Assembly: GCF_003253485.1 (NCBI RefSeq)
Contig: NZ_QKTX01000013.1
Coordinates: 1-64,000, forward strand
DNA length: 64,000 nt
Origin: Algoriphagus aquaeductus
GTDB taxonomy: Bacteria > Bacteroidota > Bacteroidia > Cytophagales > Cyclobacteriaceae
Direction of reading: 5' to 3'
This document shows positions 46,681 through 55,435 of the stretch, piece after piece. Every line of letters starts with the position of its first letter. Position 1 is the stretch's first letter. The position numbers and the translations under genes were made by a program. The notes under the pieces are model-generated. The model did not search any database. It had not been told where the DNA came from and was given only the letters and a program-made list of their open reading frames with translations.

Positions 46681-47079
46681 TCATTTGCCACATAGCCTGT
46701 CCCGATCTTTCATCGGGAGAATGCCCTGGATAATCATTTCCCTGTGTGAGAAGCATTTTCTCATGGGCATTTCATCTGCTTCTTGGATAAGTCTTTTTAA
46801 TTCTGAAACCAAACAGTCATCAAATTGAACTTCTAGTATAAATTCGAGGAAGAACTGACTTTCGTCTGCTTCTTCCTCCACAATTTTCAATTTGTTGATA
46901 AAGTCTGCCCTTGATTTTGCCCGACAGGAAGCACGATAATTGGCTGCGACAGAAGTTGAAGATCGAATCAATTGGACAGCTATACTATTAAATTCCCGGG
47001 AATGAGGAAGTTTTTGACACAATTTCCAAACATCAATTGCAAACTGCTTGGTCCTTCGTTGCATTTGAAATTTGTCCAT
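46681..47079 (-). CDS. Four-helix-bundle protein (23S-rRNA-IVP/S23 type)
   Basis: A 132-aa protein of the S23/bAvd four-helix family: MDKFQMQRRTKQFAIDVW, LPHSREFNSIAVQLIRSSTSV, ANYRASCRAKSRADFINKLKIVEEEADES. Related proteins lie in 23S rRNA intervening sequences and, as Avd, in diversity-generating retroelements. Here there is no reverse transcriptase and no rRNA. The start at 47079 is the family start; the frame opens to 47139. The C-terminal 25 residues (MPMRKCFSHREMIIQG...) do not look like the usual helix-four end. It is flanked by 32-nt inverted repeats, and decayed copies of its 3' end lie at 55226-55400. Confidence 0.8.
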   Translation of the reverse strand: MDKFQMQRRTKQFAIDVWKLCQKLPHSREFNSIAVQLIRSSTSVAANYRASCRAKSRADFINKLKIVEEEADESQFFLEFILEVQFDDCLVSELKRLIQEADEMPMRKCFSHREMIIQGILPMKDRDRLCGK

Positions 47080-47226
47080 AGCATTAATAATATTTGGTTT
47101 TTCAAAAACTTTAATATCATTAAAATCCATGCACCACACAACCTAAAAACCTCTACACTTCATTCACCTTCACAGGTCTACAACAAAAGGATGGAACCTG
47201 CAAAAATGATTGAAGGCTAATTCGAC

Positions 47227-47258
47227 GTCGTCATTCGTAAACCGTAAATCGTAAATTC
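47227..47258. repeat. Right arm of the inverted repeat flanking the four-helix-bundle gene
   Basis: Reverse complement matches 46461-46492 at 27 of 32 positions. It lies between the four-helix-bundle gene and lepA. Confidence 0.65.
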
Positions 47259-47298
47259 AACCAATGAATGAAGAACGTCGAATTTTGAATATTGAAGT

Positions 47299-49086
47299 TT
47301 AATCCAACTTCAACACCGCCATAAACGCCTCCTGTGGCACCTCGACATTGCCGACTTGTCTCATTCGCTTCTTACCTTTTTTCTGCTTTTCGAGGAGCTT
47401 CCGCTTACGGGAAATATCACCCCCGTAACACTTGGCCAAGACGTTTTTGCGAAGCGCCTTGATCGTCTCACGGGCGATGATTTTCTGCCCAATTGCCGCC
47501 TGAATCGCAATCTCAAACATTTGTCTAGGTACTAATTCCCTCAACTTTTCACAGAGTCTCTTACCCCACTCGTAGGCTTTATCTCGATGAACTACTGCAG
47601 AAAGGGCATCGACAGGTTCCCCATTGAGCATGATATCCAATCTGACCATGTGCGACTGTTGGAAGCCTTTCAGCTCGTAATCCAAAGAAGCATATCCTCT
47701 GGAGATGGTCTTAAGCTTGTCAAAGAAATCAAATACAATCTCCGCCAATGGCATGTCAAACTGCAACTCAACCCGGTCAGCAGTCAAATAAACCTGATTT
47801 TTGATCTGACCACGCTTCTCCATGCATAGCTGAATGACAGGACCGACATATTCGGCCGCAGTGATAATCGAAGCTTTCACAAACGGCTCCTCGATATAAT
47901 CCATTTTGGTCGGGTCAGGCATATCACTTGGCGCATTGATCAGCTGCACGGAGCCATTGGTCATGATTGCTCTGAACTGTACTGAAGGCACTGTAGTGAT
48001 CACGGTCATGTCAAACTCACGCTCCAAGCGCTCCTGCACGATCTCCATATGAAGCATGCCCAAGAATCCGCATCGGAATCCGAAGCCTAAGGCAGCTGAA
48101 GTTTCAGGTTCCCACACCAGAGAGGCATCGTTGAGCTGAAGCTTTTCCATGGAAGCGCGGAGCTCCTCAAATTCAGTGGTATCTACCGGATAAATCCCGG
48201 CAAATACCATTGGTTTCACGTTTTCGAAACCTTTGATCGCTTCCTTGCAAGGGTTTTTCACATGGGTGATCGTATCCCCTACCGCTACTTCTTTGGCTAC
48301 TTTGATACCTGAAATCAAATAACCCACATTACCCGCGCTCATGGTCTGCTGAGGAATCTGATTGATTCCCAAAATGCCGATTTCGTCGGCATAGTATTCT
48401 TTGCCGGTGTTGACAAATTTGATTTTGTCACCCTTATTGATTGTTCCGTTGAAGATTCTGAAGATTACCTCCACGCCTCGGAATGAATTGAATTGCGAGT
48501 CAAAAATCATCGCTTGAAGCGGTGCATCCACATCTCCTTTGGGAGCCGGAATTCGCTCCACAACGGCATTCAGAATATCTTCGATACCGATGCCTTCTTT
48601 GCCGGAAGCCAAAATAATATCTTCCCGATCGCAACCGATCAGGTCAATTACCTCATCGGCACGTCCTTCGGGATCCGCACCCGGAAGATCGATTTTGTTC
48701 AACACCGGAATAATCTCCAGATCCTGACCCAATGCAAGATAGAGGTTGGAGATGGTCTGAGCTTCAATTCCTTGCGAAGCATCCACGATCAGAAGGGCAC
48801 CCTCGCAGGCCGCGATGGAGCGGGAAACTTCATACGAAAAGTCCACGTGTCCCGGGGTATCGATCAGATTAAGGGTGTATTCCTCCCCTTTATAGGTATA
48901 CTTCATCTGTATGGCGTGAGACTTGATGGTGATGCCCCGCTCACGTTCCAGATCCATATCGTCCAACACCTGGTTTTGCATTTCGCGATCAGAGATCGTG
49001 TTGGTAAACTGCAACAACCTATCCGCCAATGTACTCTTCCCATGATCGATATGGGCGATGATACAGAAATTTCTAATGTTTTTCAT
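47299..49086 (-). CDS. lepA: Elongation factor 4 (LepA), back-translocating GTPase
   Basis: A 595-aa translational GTPase acting on stalled ribosomes. GTPase motifs are [15 protein letters not shown] (G1), RERGITIKS (G2 region), DTPGHVDF (G3) and [11 protein letters not shown] (G4). The EF-G-like domains II, III and V follow. The unique C-terminal domain ends [27 protein letters not shown], diagnostic of LepA. Start ATG 49086 is chosen; a TTG at 49104 overlaps the predicted -7 box. Confidence 0.97.
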   Translation of the reverse strand: MKNIRNFCIIAHIDHGKSTLADRLLQFTNTISDREMQNQVLDDMDLERERGITIKSHAIQMKYTYKGEEYTLNLIDTPGHVDFSYEVSRSIAACEGALLIVDASQGIEAQTISNLYLALGQDLEIIPVLNKIDLPGADPEGRADEVIDLIGCDREDIILASGKEGIGIEDILNAVVERIPAPKGDVDAPLQAMIFDSQFNSFRGVEVIFRIFNGTINKGDKIKFVNTGKEYYADEIGILGINQIPQQTMSAGNVGYLISGIKVAKEVAVGDTITHVKNPCKEAIKGFENVKPMVFAGIYPVDTTEFEELRASMEKLQLNDASLVWEPETSAALGFGFRCGFLGMLHMEIVQERLEREFDMTVITTVPSVQFRAIMTNGSVQLINAPSDMPDPTKMDYIEEPFVKASIITAAEYVGPVIQLCMEKRGQIKNQVYLTADRVELQFDMPLAEIVFDFFDKLKTISRGYASLDYELKGFQQSHMVRLDIMLNGEPVDALSAVVHRDKAYEWGKRLCEKLRELVPRQMFEIAIQAAIGQKIIARETIKALRKNVLAKCYGGDISRKRKLLEKQKKGKKRMRQVGNVEVPQEAFMAVLKLD

Positions 49087-49101
49087 AAGCTCTTCGTGGC
49101 G

Positions 49102-49109
49102 CAAAAGTA
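49102..49109 (-). promoter_or_regulatory. Candidate -7 box of lepA
   Basis: On the minus strand TACTTTTG, a perfect TAnnTTTG, 15 nt before the lepA ATG. No clear TTG at the usual upstream distance. Confidence 0.45.
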
Positions 49110-49179
49110 GGAAAAAAGAAGCTTTGATTGACAGGGATTTTGAAATAGGACCTAATCGGGTTTACACTTTTTGTAATAA

Positions 49180-49335
49180 GATGGAAATACGATTGAAATA
49201 CCTTTTGCTTCGCAAAATAAAAAACGCCTACGGCGAAATATGGGTACCCATCAAATTCACATTGATGGGTTGCGAAGCTTATTTCACCTCGCGCAGCGAG
49301 GTTTATTTCCACAGTATTTCAATTGTATTTCCATC
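49180..49335. mobile_element. 156-bp noncoding element with terminal inverted repeats and nested hairpins
   Basis: Terminal 22-nt arms (49180-49201 and 49314-49335) pair with one mismatch. Inside lie GCTTCGCAA/TTGCGAAGC (49207-49215/49270-49278) enclosing CGCC/GGCG (49225-49228/49232-49235) and ACCCATCAA/TTGATGGGT (49246-49254/49262-49270), and then CCTCGC/GCGAGG (49287-49292/49296-49301). Nothing codes for protein. It sits between the divergent lepA and DUF4924 genes. It could be a MITE-like element or the gene of a structured RNA; no target duplication is evident. Confidence 0.6.
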
Positions 49336-49382
49336 GTTTTTCAACTCTTCCTTAACTTTACCCTCCAATCAACCCATTTCCC

Positions 49383-49919
49383 ATGCAATCTGTTGCTGAA
49401 AATAAAAAATCCCAAAACATCGGAGAATACCTCATCTATATGTACCAGATGGAGGACTTGATTCGATCCTTTCAGGGAAATATGGAGGAAATCAGGCAGT
49501 ATGTCATCTCTCATTATCCGGTTTCGGATTCAGAAAAAGTTCAGATTACTGCATGGTTTGAGGGGCTCTTGGATCGGATGAAAAGGGAGGAAATTCTAGA
49601 AAAAGGCCATCTCCAAGAACTAAACACAATTGTAAACCAACTGCTGCAATTACACTATCAATTGCTGAAAACAGATAAATCCTACTTCGAAACCTTTCAC
49701 AAGGCAAAGCCCCATATCCTTGAATCCATCCTTGCAGCCAAAAGTGAAAATCCCGGTAATGAAATCCAAATCTGCCTCAATGGGGTCTATGGACTACTCC
49801 TTTGCCGATTGCTAGGCAAAAAAGTAAGCGAGGAGCAGCTTAAATCAGCTGAATCTTTTGGGGAGGTATTAAGTTTCCTCAACCTTGCCTACCAGCAAGA
49901 TCTCATTTCCCGAAACTAG
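49383..49919 (+). CDS. DUF4924 family protein
   Basis: A 178-aa cytosolic all-helical protein. The start MQSVAENKKSQNIGEYLIYMYQMEDLIRSF and the QICLNGVYGLLLCRLLGKKVSEE block match DUF4924 of Bacteroidota. Function is unknown. It stands divergent from lepA, with the hairpin-rich element in its upstream region, so that element may lie in its leader. Confidence 0.85.
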   Translation: MQSVAENKKSQNIGEYLIYMYQMEDLIRSFQGNMEEIRQYVISHYPVSDSEKVQITAWFEGLLDRMKREEILEKGHLQELNTIVNQLLQLHYQLLKTDKSYFETFHKAKPHILESILAAKSENPGNEIQICLNGVYGLLLCRLLGKKVSEEQLKSAESFGEVLSFLNLAYQQDLISRN

Positions 49920-50036
49920 GAATTGATCCGCCAAGCCAAAAAATAATCTCTGGACAATTACCAGCTTTTTCTTCAGTGATTTGGGGTTTCCATCCCGACA
50001 ACTTGTATTTTTAGGGAAGTCTATGATCCTGACACT

Positions 50037-52625
50037 ATGGATTTTTACCGGCAAACCCCAGAGGAGCTATTTACCAAATTTGAGTCCAGTCCCCAAGGAC
50101 TAAGCCAAAAAGAAGCGGAGCTGCGCTTGGAAAAATATGGTTCCAATTCTCTTCAGGAGAAAAAGAAGAAGCCCGCTTGGCTCTTATTTCTGGGTCAGTT
50201 CAAAGATTTCATGATACTCATTTTGGCTGCCGCGGCTCTCATCTCCGGCATAGTCGGGGATTTGACCGACAGCATTATCATTTTGGTAATCCTTGTCCTC
50301 AACGCCATCCTGGGGTTTGTTCAGGAATACCGTGCCGAAAAGGCGATGGAATCCCTGAAAAAAATGACCGAAACCCAAAGCAAGGCAAAGCGGGACGGAC
50401 AGCTCCGTTCGTTACTTTCCTACGAATTGGTCCCGGGAGATATCATCGCTGTGGAAGCAGGAAATATGGTACCTGCGGATCTGAGGCTGATTGAAACTTT
50501 TTCGCTTAAAATTGATGAATCCTCCCTTACCGGAGAGTCGGTTCCCATCGACAAACAAACTAAAATTCCGGAAGGGGAAAAGCTCAATCCAGGTGACCAA
50601 CTGAACATGGCTTTTAAGGGGACCTTGATCACCAATGGCCGGGCTTTAGGATTGGTAGTGGCAACCGGCATGACTACAGAGATCGGGAAAATTGCCAGCC
50701 TACTTCAGGAAAAAACTCCCCTGACCCCGCTTCAGCAACGGATGCATCGATTCGGTAAGGTTATTTCATACCTTATTTTGGGCATTTGTGCGGTATTGTT
50801 TGCGGCAGGTGTGGCCCGTGGGGAAGAGATTTTTTCAGTTTTGCTGCTGTCAGTGAGCCTGGCTGTAGCCGCGATTCCAGAAGCATTACCCGCCTTGATC
50901 ACCATAGCCCTTTCCCTTGGTGCGGGGCGGTTGGCCAAGAAAAAGGCACTTGTAAGAAAACTTCCAGCCGTGGAAAGTCTGGGCTCTGTGACCTATATCT
51001 GCACAGACAAAACAGGAACCCTTACTCAGAATAAAATGACCGTGACGGAAGCAGAGGCTTTTCATCTCAGCCCTGTAACTGCCGATTATTCCAATCTCCA
51101 ATTGGGACTGGGACTCTGTCACGATGTACATCTGGATAAGAAAGGAAACCCTGAGGGCGAATCGACCGAAGTAGCTCTGGTGGAGCGGATTCTTCAGGAA
51201 TTGACAGCTAGCCAATACGAGGAATTGAGAAATAAATTTCCCAGGGTTGGTGAAATTCCATTTGATTCCAGCAGAAAGCGGATGAGTACCTTTCATCAAA
51301 CGGATCAAGGTATATTGATGCTCTGCAAAGGTGCCCCTGAGTCGATTGCATCCCAACTTTCTGACCCATTGCTAGCCAAGCAACTTAGGGAAGGCTCGGA
51401 GGAATGGGCAAAGCGTGGCGAGCGGGTATTGGCCTTTGCCGGGAAACTGGTAAATCAACTTCCAGAGGAAAATGATTGGATTACCCTGGAAAATCACCTG
51501 GAATACTATGGAAAAGTAGGCATGATCGATCCCCCAAGGGAAGAAGTAAAAACTTCCATTTCGGAGTGCAGAACCGCTGGAATCAGGCCGGTCATGATCA
51601 CGGGAGACCATCCGGCTACGGCAAAGGCCATCGCAGAATCCGTCGGAATTTGGAAACCAGGAGACGGAGTATTGACTGGCGCCCAATTGGCAGCGTTGTC
51701 CCAAGAGGAATTTGCAAAACAGGTTGAAAACATCAGCGTCTATGCCCGGGTGGCGCCTGAGCAAAAGCTATTGATTGTTCAAGCTCTTCAACAAAAAGGG
51801 CATTTCGCGGCCATGACCGGAGATGGTGTCAATGATGCGCCCTCCCTTAAGGCGGCTAATATCGGTGTGGCAATGGGAATTGCCGGAACGGATGTGAGCA
51901 AAGAAGCCGCTCATTTGATCCTACTGGACGACAACTTCTCTACCATAGTCAGAGCGGTTAAGGAAGGACGTCGAATCTATGACAACATCGTTAAGTTTAT
52001 CAAATACATCATGACCTGCAATGGGGCAGAAATCTGGACAATAGGCTTAGCTCCATTTTTGGGATTTCCCAACCCCCTACTTCCCATCCATATCCTTTGG
52101 ATCAATCTGGTAACGGATGGACTTCCCGCCCTCACCCTGGCGAGTGAACGCCCTGAACATGACATCATGAAAAGGCCTCCCCGCCCACCAAAGCAGAGTT
52201 TATTTGCCAATGGGGTTGGTTATCACATTATTTGGGTAGGCATGCTCATGGCAGCGGTAGCCCTGTTTACCCAATATTGGGCTATCCGTCAGGGCTGGCA
52301 TTGGCAGACGATGGTGTTTTCGGTGCTTGCCTTTTCACAATTAGGGCATGTGATGGCCATAAGAAGTGACCATACCTTTCTCTATAGACAAGGCCTACTG
52401 ACCAACAAACCACTTTTGATGTCTGTGGGGCTCACCTTCTTTCTCCAACTAGGCGTAATCTACCTCCCGTTTTTCAATGACCTGTTTCGTACAGAACCCC
52501 TTAATCTGCAAGAAATGGGCTTTTGCTGTGGAATGGCCTTATTGGTTTTCCATGCAGTTGAAATTGAAAAATGGGTCAGAAGCCGGTATTTGAAACCCAA
52601 ACAAAAAAACAAATCCCTTTCTTAA
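50037..52625 (+). CDS. Cation-transporting P-type ATPase, P2 (calcium) type
   Basis: An 862-aa P-type ATPase. It has the N-terminal cation-ATPase domain (TPEELFTKFESSPQGLS), the A domain (DESSLTGESVPIDK), the membrane motif IPEALPALITIALSLGA, phosphorylation at Asp of CTDKTGTLTQNKMT, KGAPE (nucleotide domain), TGDHPATAKAIA and MTGDGVNDAPSLKAANIG. A C-terminal cation-ATPase domain with six helices follows. This is the P2A/P2B layout of SERCA/PMR1-like Ca2+ (or Mn2+) exporters; PEALP instead of PEGLP is a common bacterial variant. Confidence 0.93.
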   Translation: MDFYRQTPEELFTKFESSPQGLSQKEAELRLEKYGSNSLQEKKKKPAWLLFLGQFKDFMILILAAAALISGIVGDLTDSIIILVILVLNAILGFVQEYRAEKAMESLKKMTETQSKAKRDGQLRSLLSYELVPGDIIAVEAGNMVPADLRLIETFSLKIDESSLTGESVPIDKQTKIPEGEKLNPGDQLNMAFKGTLITNGRALGLVVATGMTTEIGKIASLLQEKTPLTPLQQRMHRFGKVISYLILGICAVLFAAGVARGEEIFSVLLLSVSLAVAAIPEALPALITIALSLGAGRLAKKKALVRKLPAVESLGSVTYICTDKTGTLTQNKMTVTEAEAFHLSPVTADYSNLQLGLGLCHDVHLDKKGNPEGESTEVALVERILQELTASQYEELRNKFPRVGEIPFDSSRKRMSTFHQTDQGILMLCKGAPESIASQLSDPLLAKQLREGSEEWAKRGERVLAFAGKLVNQLPEENDWITLENHLEYYGKVGMIDPPREEVKTSISECRTAGIRPVMITGDHPATAKAIAESVGIWKPGDGVLTGAQLAALSQEEFAKQVENISVYARVAPEQKLLIVQALQQKGHFAAMTGDGVNDAPSLKAANIGVAMGIAGTDVSKEAAHLILLDDNFSTIVRAVKEGRRIYDNIVKFIKYIMTCNGAEIWTIGLAPFLGFPNPLLPIHILWINLVTDGLPALTLASERPEHDIMKRPPRPPKQSLFANGVGYHIIWVGMLMAAVALFTQYWAIRQGWHWQTMVFSVLAFSQLGHVMAIRSDHTFLYRQGLLTNKPLLMSVGLTFFLQLGVIYLPFFNDLFRTEPLNLQEMGFCCGMALLVFHAVEIEKWVRSRYLKPKQKNKSLS

Positions 52626-52721
52626 TTTATCCTAAAATGACCAGAATCAAATCCCTCTCTTCTTATTTCCAAAAAAATGGTGCAGGTTTTGAACTGGCAT
52701 AACTGTTAAACCAACTTACTT

Positions 52722-53417
52722 ATGAAAAACATCCTTGCAATGACGCTGGCTCTATTTTTAGCCATTCCTCTTTTTGCTCAACAAATCCAGCAAGTCCCTT
52801 TGATCGAAGTCGAAGGATACTCGGAGCGAAAAATCACCCCAGATGAAGCTGTTTTTTCCATTTCTCTGGAAGAAAAAAAGCTGAAGGTCAACGAGGCCGT
52901 CTCTACCCTGAATAAGAAGACCCAAGCACTCGCTGACTTGCTCAAAAAGGAGAAAATCCGTGATTACAAACTTGTGGCAGACAACTACGCAGTGGATGTA
53001 AATCGAATCTACCACAGCGGATCTGCAAAAGACAGTGGGTATGTCGCCCGTCAAAATCTCCGAATCATTACTACAGCGACTAACGAAGACCTTCAAAAAA
53101 TCGTCGATGCGATCCAAAGAGCAGGAGACATGAGCTACAGCCTGAATTTTGGAATTTCGGAGTCCACCAGAAAATCACTGGAAAACACCCTCCTTACCGA
53201 AGCCCTCAAAGATGCCGAAGCCAAGGCGCTTTTGATTGGCAATACGTTGAGCATTCGCAATCTTCGGGTTTTCCATGTCACTATGGAACAAAACTTCCGC
53301 CCACAACCGGTCTATATGATGAATGCCAAAATGGACATGTCTGAATCTGCCGATATGCTGATTCAGACAGAGGATCAGACTTTGACCAAAAGGGTGTATG
53401 TGAAGTATACCTATTGA
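52722..53417 (+). CDS. SIMPL-domain (DUF541) exported protein
   Basis: A 231-aa protein with a signal peptide (cut near LFAQ, residue 20) and a SIMPL domain: VEGYSERKITPDEAVFSISLEEKK, then KVNEAVSTLNKKTQALADLLKK and the closing SIRNLRVFHV. Periplasmic SIMPL proteins form oligomers; roles are poorly known. A terminator follows at 53454. Confidence 0.88.
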   Translation: MKNILAMTLALFLAIPLFAQQIQQVPLIEVEGYSERKITPDEAVFSISLEEKKLKVNEAVSTLNKKTQALADLLKKEKIRDYKLVADNYAVDVNRIYHSGSAKDSGYVARQNLRIITTATNEDLQKIVDAIQRAGDMSYSLNFGISESTRKSLENTLLTEALKDAEAKALLIGNTLSIRNLRVFHVTMEQNFRPQPVYMMNAKMDMSESADMLIQTEDQTLTKRVYVKYTY

Positions 53418-53453
53418 GGAAGCTTAGCTTTCCCGGTAGATTCTAAAATATCA

Positions 53454-53492
53454 GACTTGGCAGGTTTCTAAATCCTGCCAGGTCTTTTTTTT
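53454..53492 (+). terminator. Rho-independent terminator
   Basis: GACTTGGCAGG (53454-53464) pairs with CCTGCCAGGTC (53474-53484) with one G-T pair, 9-nt loop, then eight T. It resembles the terminators at 133-171 and 55192-55228. Confidence 0.85.
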
Positions 53493-53554
53493 GATCAGCG
53501 GTTTCGGCTTTCATGCTGGAATTCAGGAAATTTCAAGTCAAAATTCCTTAAATC

Positions 53555-54874
53555 ATGAAAATCACCCCCTGTTTAGTATCTATTGGACTTGGACTTCTTT
53601 TCTCCTGTACTGAAAAAGACCTGCTGATTGGTCAGACTGAAATCACCAAATGGCCCGATTCTAAAAAAGGTGCTATCTCTGTCACCTATGATGACGGCAT
53701 CGTCAATCAATTCACCATTGCCAAGCCGATCATGGATAGCCTTGGCTTACCGGCCACGTTTTACATCATTACCGGCAAGGTCGAAGGATCAGGAAAAGGA
53801 AAATTTATTGGCCGAGATCCTAAGGAAATCATCGCTGAAACTGCCCGGATCAAAACTGACTCGAGTAATTTGTTTGAGCGGGCATCTTTAATTGCATTTA
53901 CCGGAACAACCGAGGCTGAAGACTACCATGCGAGGATAGGAAGTCTTTTTGAACAAGGAAAAAAGCAGGAAGCCTATGCCCTGACAGACGAAGGCTATGC
54001 AAAAATCCGTGCAGGGAAAATGAAAAATACCAATGACGTGGTTTTTCACAATAACCGAGAAGACACTACTACATGGGAACAATACAAGTCTTATGCAGCC
54101 CAAGGCCATGAAATTGCTTCACATACGGTGACTCACCCTCGATTGGCAGTTTTGGACGAAGTCAACATGCGCTACGAGTTGGAGCAAAGCAAGGCGGACT
54201 TACTCCAATTTATAGGCCCCGAATCTATCTTTTCGGCAGAAGGGCCTTATGGCACCGAAAATGAAAGGGTAATGGAAATCGCCCATCAGGTATACCCGGC
54301 CCTTAGAAACCGAATGCCTGAAGAATGGCTGGAAGAAATTAACCGAGGCAGCAAAATGACTCCCGGGCAATCCAGCAAAGAATATGTACAATGGCAGCGT
54401 GGTCCATTGACCCGAATCGATATTACCCAAATGAAGGCTTGGGTAGATACTGTGTTGCACCACGACAATAATTGGTTGGTGTTGGTTTTTCACGGCATCG
54501 AAAATCTGGGGTGGGAACCCAAAACCAGAGGTGAATTGGTGGAATACTTCTCCTATATGAAAACCAATGAAAAGGATCTTTGGATTGCCACTTTTCGGGA
54601 TGTCACCAAATACCTCAGGGAGCGAAAAGCCACTCAAATCCAGTCTACTGTGAAAAGTGGTGAAATCAGGCTCACGCTAAGCAGCGATTTGGACCCAGAA
54701 GTGTATACAGTTCCTTTAACTTTAAAAACCTACCTACCTAAAGACTGGAAAGCAGTCCAAATCACGCAAGGTTCTGCGCAAATCAGCCCACAGATTCAAT
54801 CGGATGAAAAGGGGAATTTTGTGTTGTACAACATTTCAGCAAAGAGTAGAGAAGTTCAGTTGAAAAAAGGGTAA
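53555..54874 (+). CDS. Polysaccharide-deacetylase (NodB-type) lipoprotein
   Basis: A 439-aa lipoprotein (lipobox LLFSC, Cys18). The NodB domain has SVTYDDGIVNQ with the Asp pair, GLPATFYIITG, and ASHTVTHPRL with the metal-binding HxxxH. A long insertion (about 95-185) separates the first and second motifs. A C-terminal beta domain of about 90 residues (SGEIRLTLSSDLDPEVYTVPLTL) follows. It should deacetylate an N- or O-acetylated glycan at the cell surface; the substrate is unknown. It stands alone between a terminator and the repeat-rich region. Confidence 0.85.
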   Translation: MKITPCLVSIGLGLLFSCTEKDLLIGQTEITKWPDSKKGAISVTYDDGIVNQFTIAKPIMDSLGLPATFYIITGKVEGSGKGKFIGRDPKEIIAETARIKTDSSNLFERASLIAFTGTTEAEDYHARIGSLFEQGKKQEAYALTDEGYAKIRAGKMKNTNDVVFHNNREDTTTWEQYKSYAAQGHEIASHTVTHPRLAVLDEVNMRYELEQSKADLLQFIGPESIFSAEGPYGTENERVMEIAHQVYPALRNRMPEEWLEEINRGSKMTPGQSSKEYVQWQRGPLTRIDITQMKAWVDTVLHHDNNWLVLVFHGIENLGWEPKTRGELVEYFSYMKTNEKDLWIATFRDVTKYLRERKATQIQSTVKSGEIRLTLSSDLDPEVYTVPLTLKTYLPKDWKAVQITQGSAQISPQIQSDEKGNFVLYNISAKSREVQLKKG

Positions 54875-55225
54875 TTAATTAAAATGAATATACAGAATCT
54901 TACCAGTAGCATTTCTAAAGGTCAGAAGACCAAGTTAACGCCATATTTTTGGAAATCTTCGGTCATCGGTCATCGGTCTTCCAGCCCAAAATCAGTGGAA
55001 TATTCGTCAACTGGCAGAATAGCGTATAATCAGTTTAATTAAGCTGCATATCCGCTTTCTTACCAGAAAGTTAAGCGAGCTTAAAAGTTTTCTAGAAAAG
55101 GTTGAAATCTGGAATGCTTCGGTCTTCCGACCCAATAATCGAGGAGTATTTGGCTGGTGGTGTAATTGCGGACAATCCTATTAATCTAAATAAAAGACCT
55201 GTCAGGAATTGAAAACTGGCAGGTC
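54875..55225. other. Intergenic region, decayed tandem repeats
   Basis: No gene seen. Two diverged copies of a roughly 70-nt stretch starting CGGTCTTCC are visible at about 54979-55045 and 55123-55192. A terminator-type hairpin closes the region at 55192-55228. Confidence 0.5.
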
Positions 55226-55228
55226 TTT
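55192..55228 (+). terminator. Hairpin of the ACCTGTCAG terminator family
   Basis: AAAGACCTGTCAG (55193-55205) pairs with CTGGCAGGTCTTT (55216-55228) with one G-T pair and a 10-nt loop. It lies about 320 nt behind the deacetylase stop and could be its transcript end. Confidence 0.6.
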
Positions 55229-55320
55229 CATCTGTTTATAATTTGATTTTTAATGGCCAGATGGAATGCCCCGGATAATCATTCCCCTGTGTGAGAAGCA
55301 TTTACTCATGGGCATTTCAT
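55226..55320 (-). pseudogene. Relic of the four-helix-bundle gene 3' end, copy 1
   Basis: It aligns along its length with 46657-46774, the last part of the 46681-47079 gene plus its downstream flank (CATCTGTTTATAATTTGATT, then GCCCCGGATAATCATTCC and GAGAAGCATTTACTCATGGG). A 16-nt block (cgatctttcatcggga in the intact copy) is missing. On the minus strand it still reads MPMSKCFSHRGMIIRGIPSGH and stop. The rest of the gene is absent. Confidence 0.75.
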
Positions 55321-55323
55321 GTG

Positions 55324-55400
55324 ATTATAATTTGATTTTCATTTGCCACATGGAATCTCGCAAATCTTACAATCATTCCATTGTGTAACTTTTTAGTCAT
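55324..55400 (-). pseudogene. Relic of the four-helix-bundle gene 3' end, copy 2, more decayed
   Basis: It repeats TTATAATTTGATTTTCATTT and GCCACATGGAAT, then aligns loosely with the same segment as copy 1 (AATCATTCC, TGTGTAACTTTTTAGTCATG). It is in tandem with copy 1 in the same orientation. Confidence 0.55.
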
Positions 55401-55401
55401 G

Positions 55402-55420
55402 CCTGTCTGCCTCAGGCAGG
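55402..55420. repeat. Short palindrome, CCTGYCT...AGGCAGG type
   Basis: CCTGTCTGCCTCAGGCAGG, almost self-complementary, relative of 2047-2066. It lies 15 nt beyond the stop of the PycTM-like gene on the minus strand and may end its transcript. Confidence 0.55.
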
Positions 55421-55435
55421 CTCGATTTCATCTTT

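Noticed and set aside
46681-47079. Diversity-generating retroelement (Avd-like gene)
   Set aside because: No reverse transcriptase, template repeat or variable protein in the neighbourhood.
52680-52721. Sigma-54 promoter before the SIMPL gene (TGGCATAACTGTTAA)
   Set aside because: The essential -12 GC is missing, so it does not meet the consensus.
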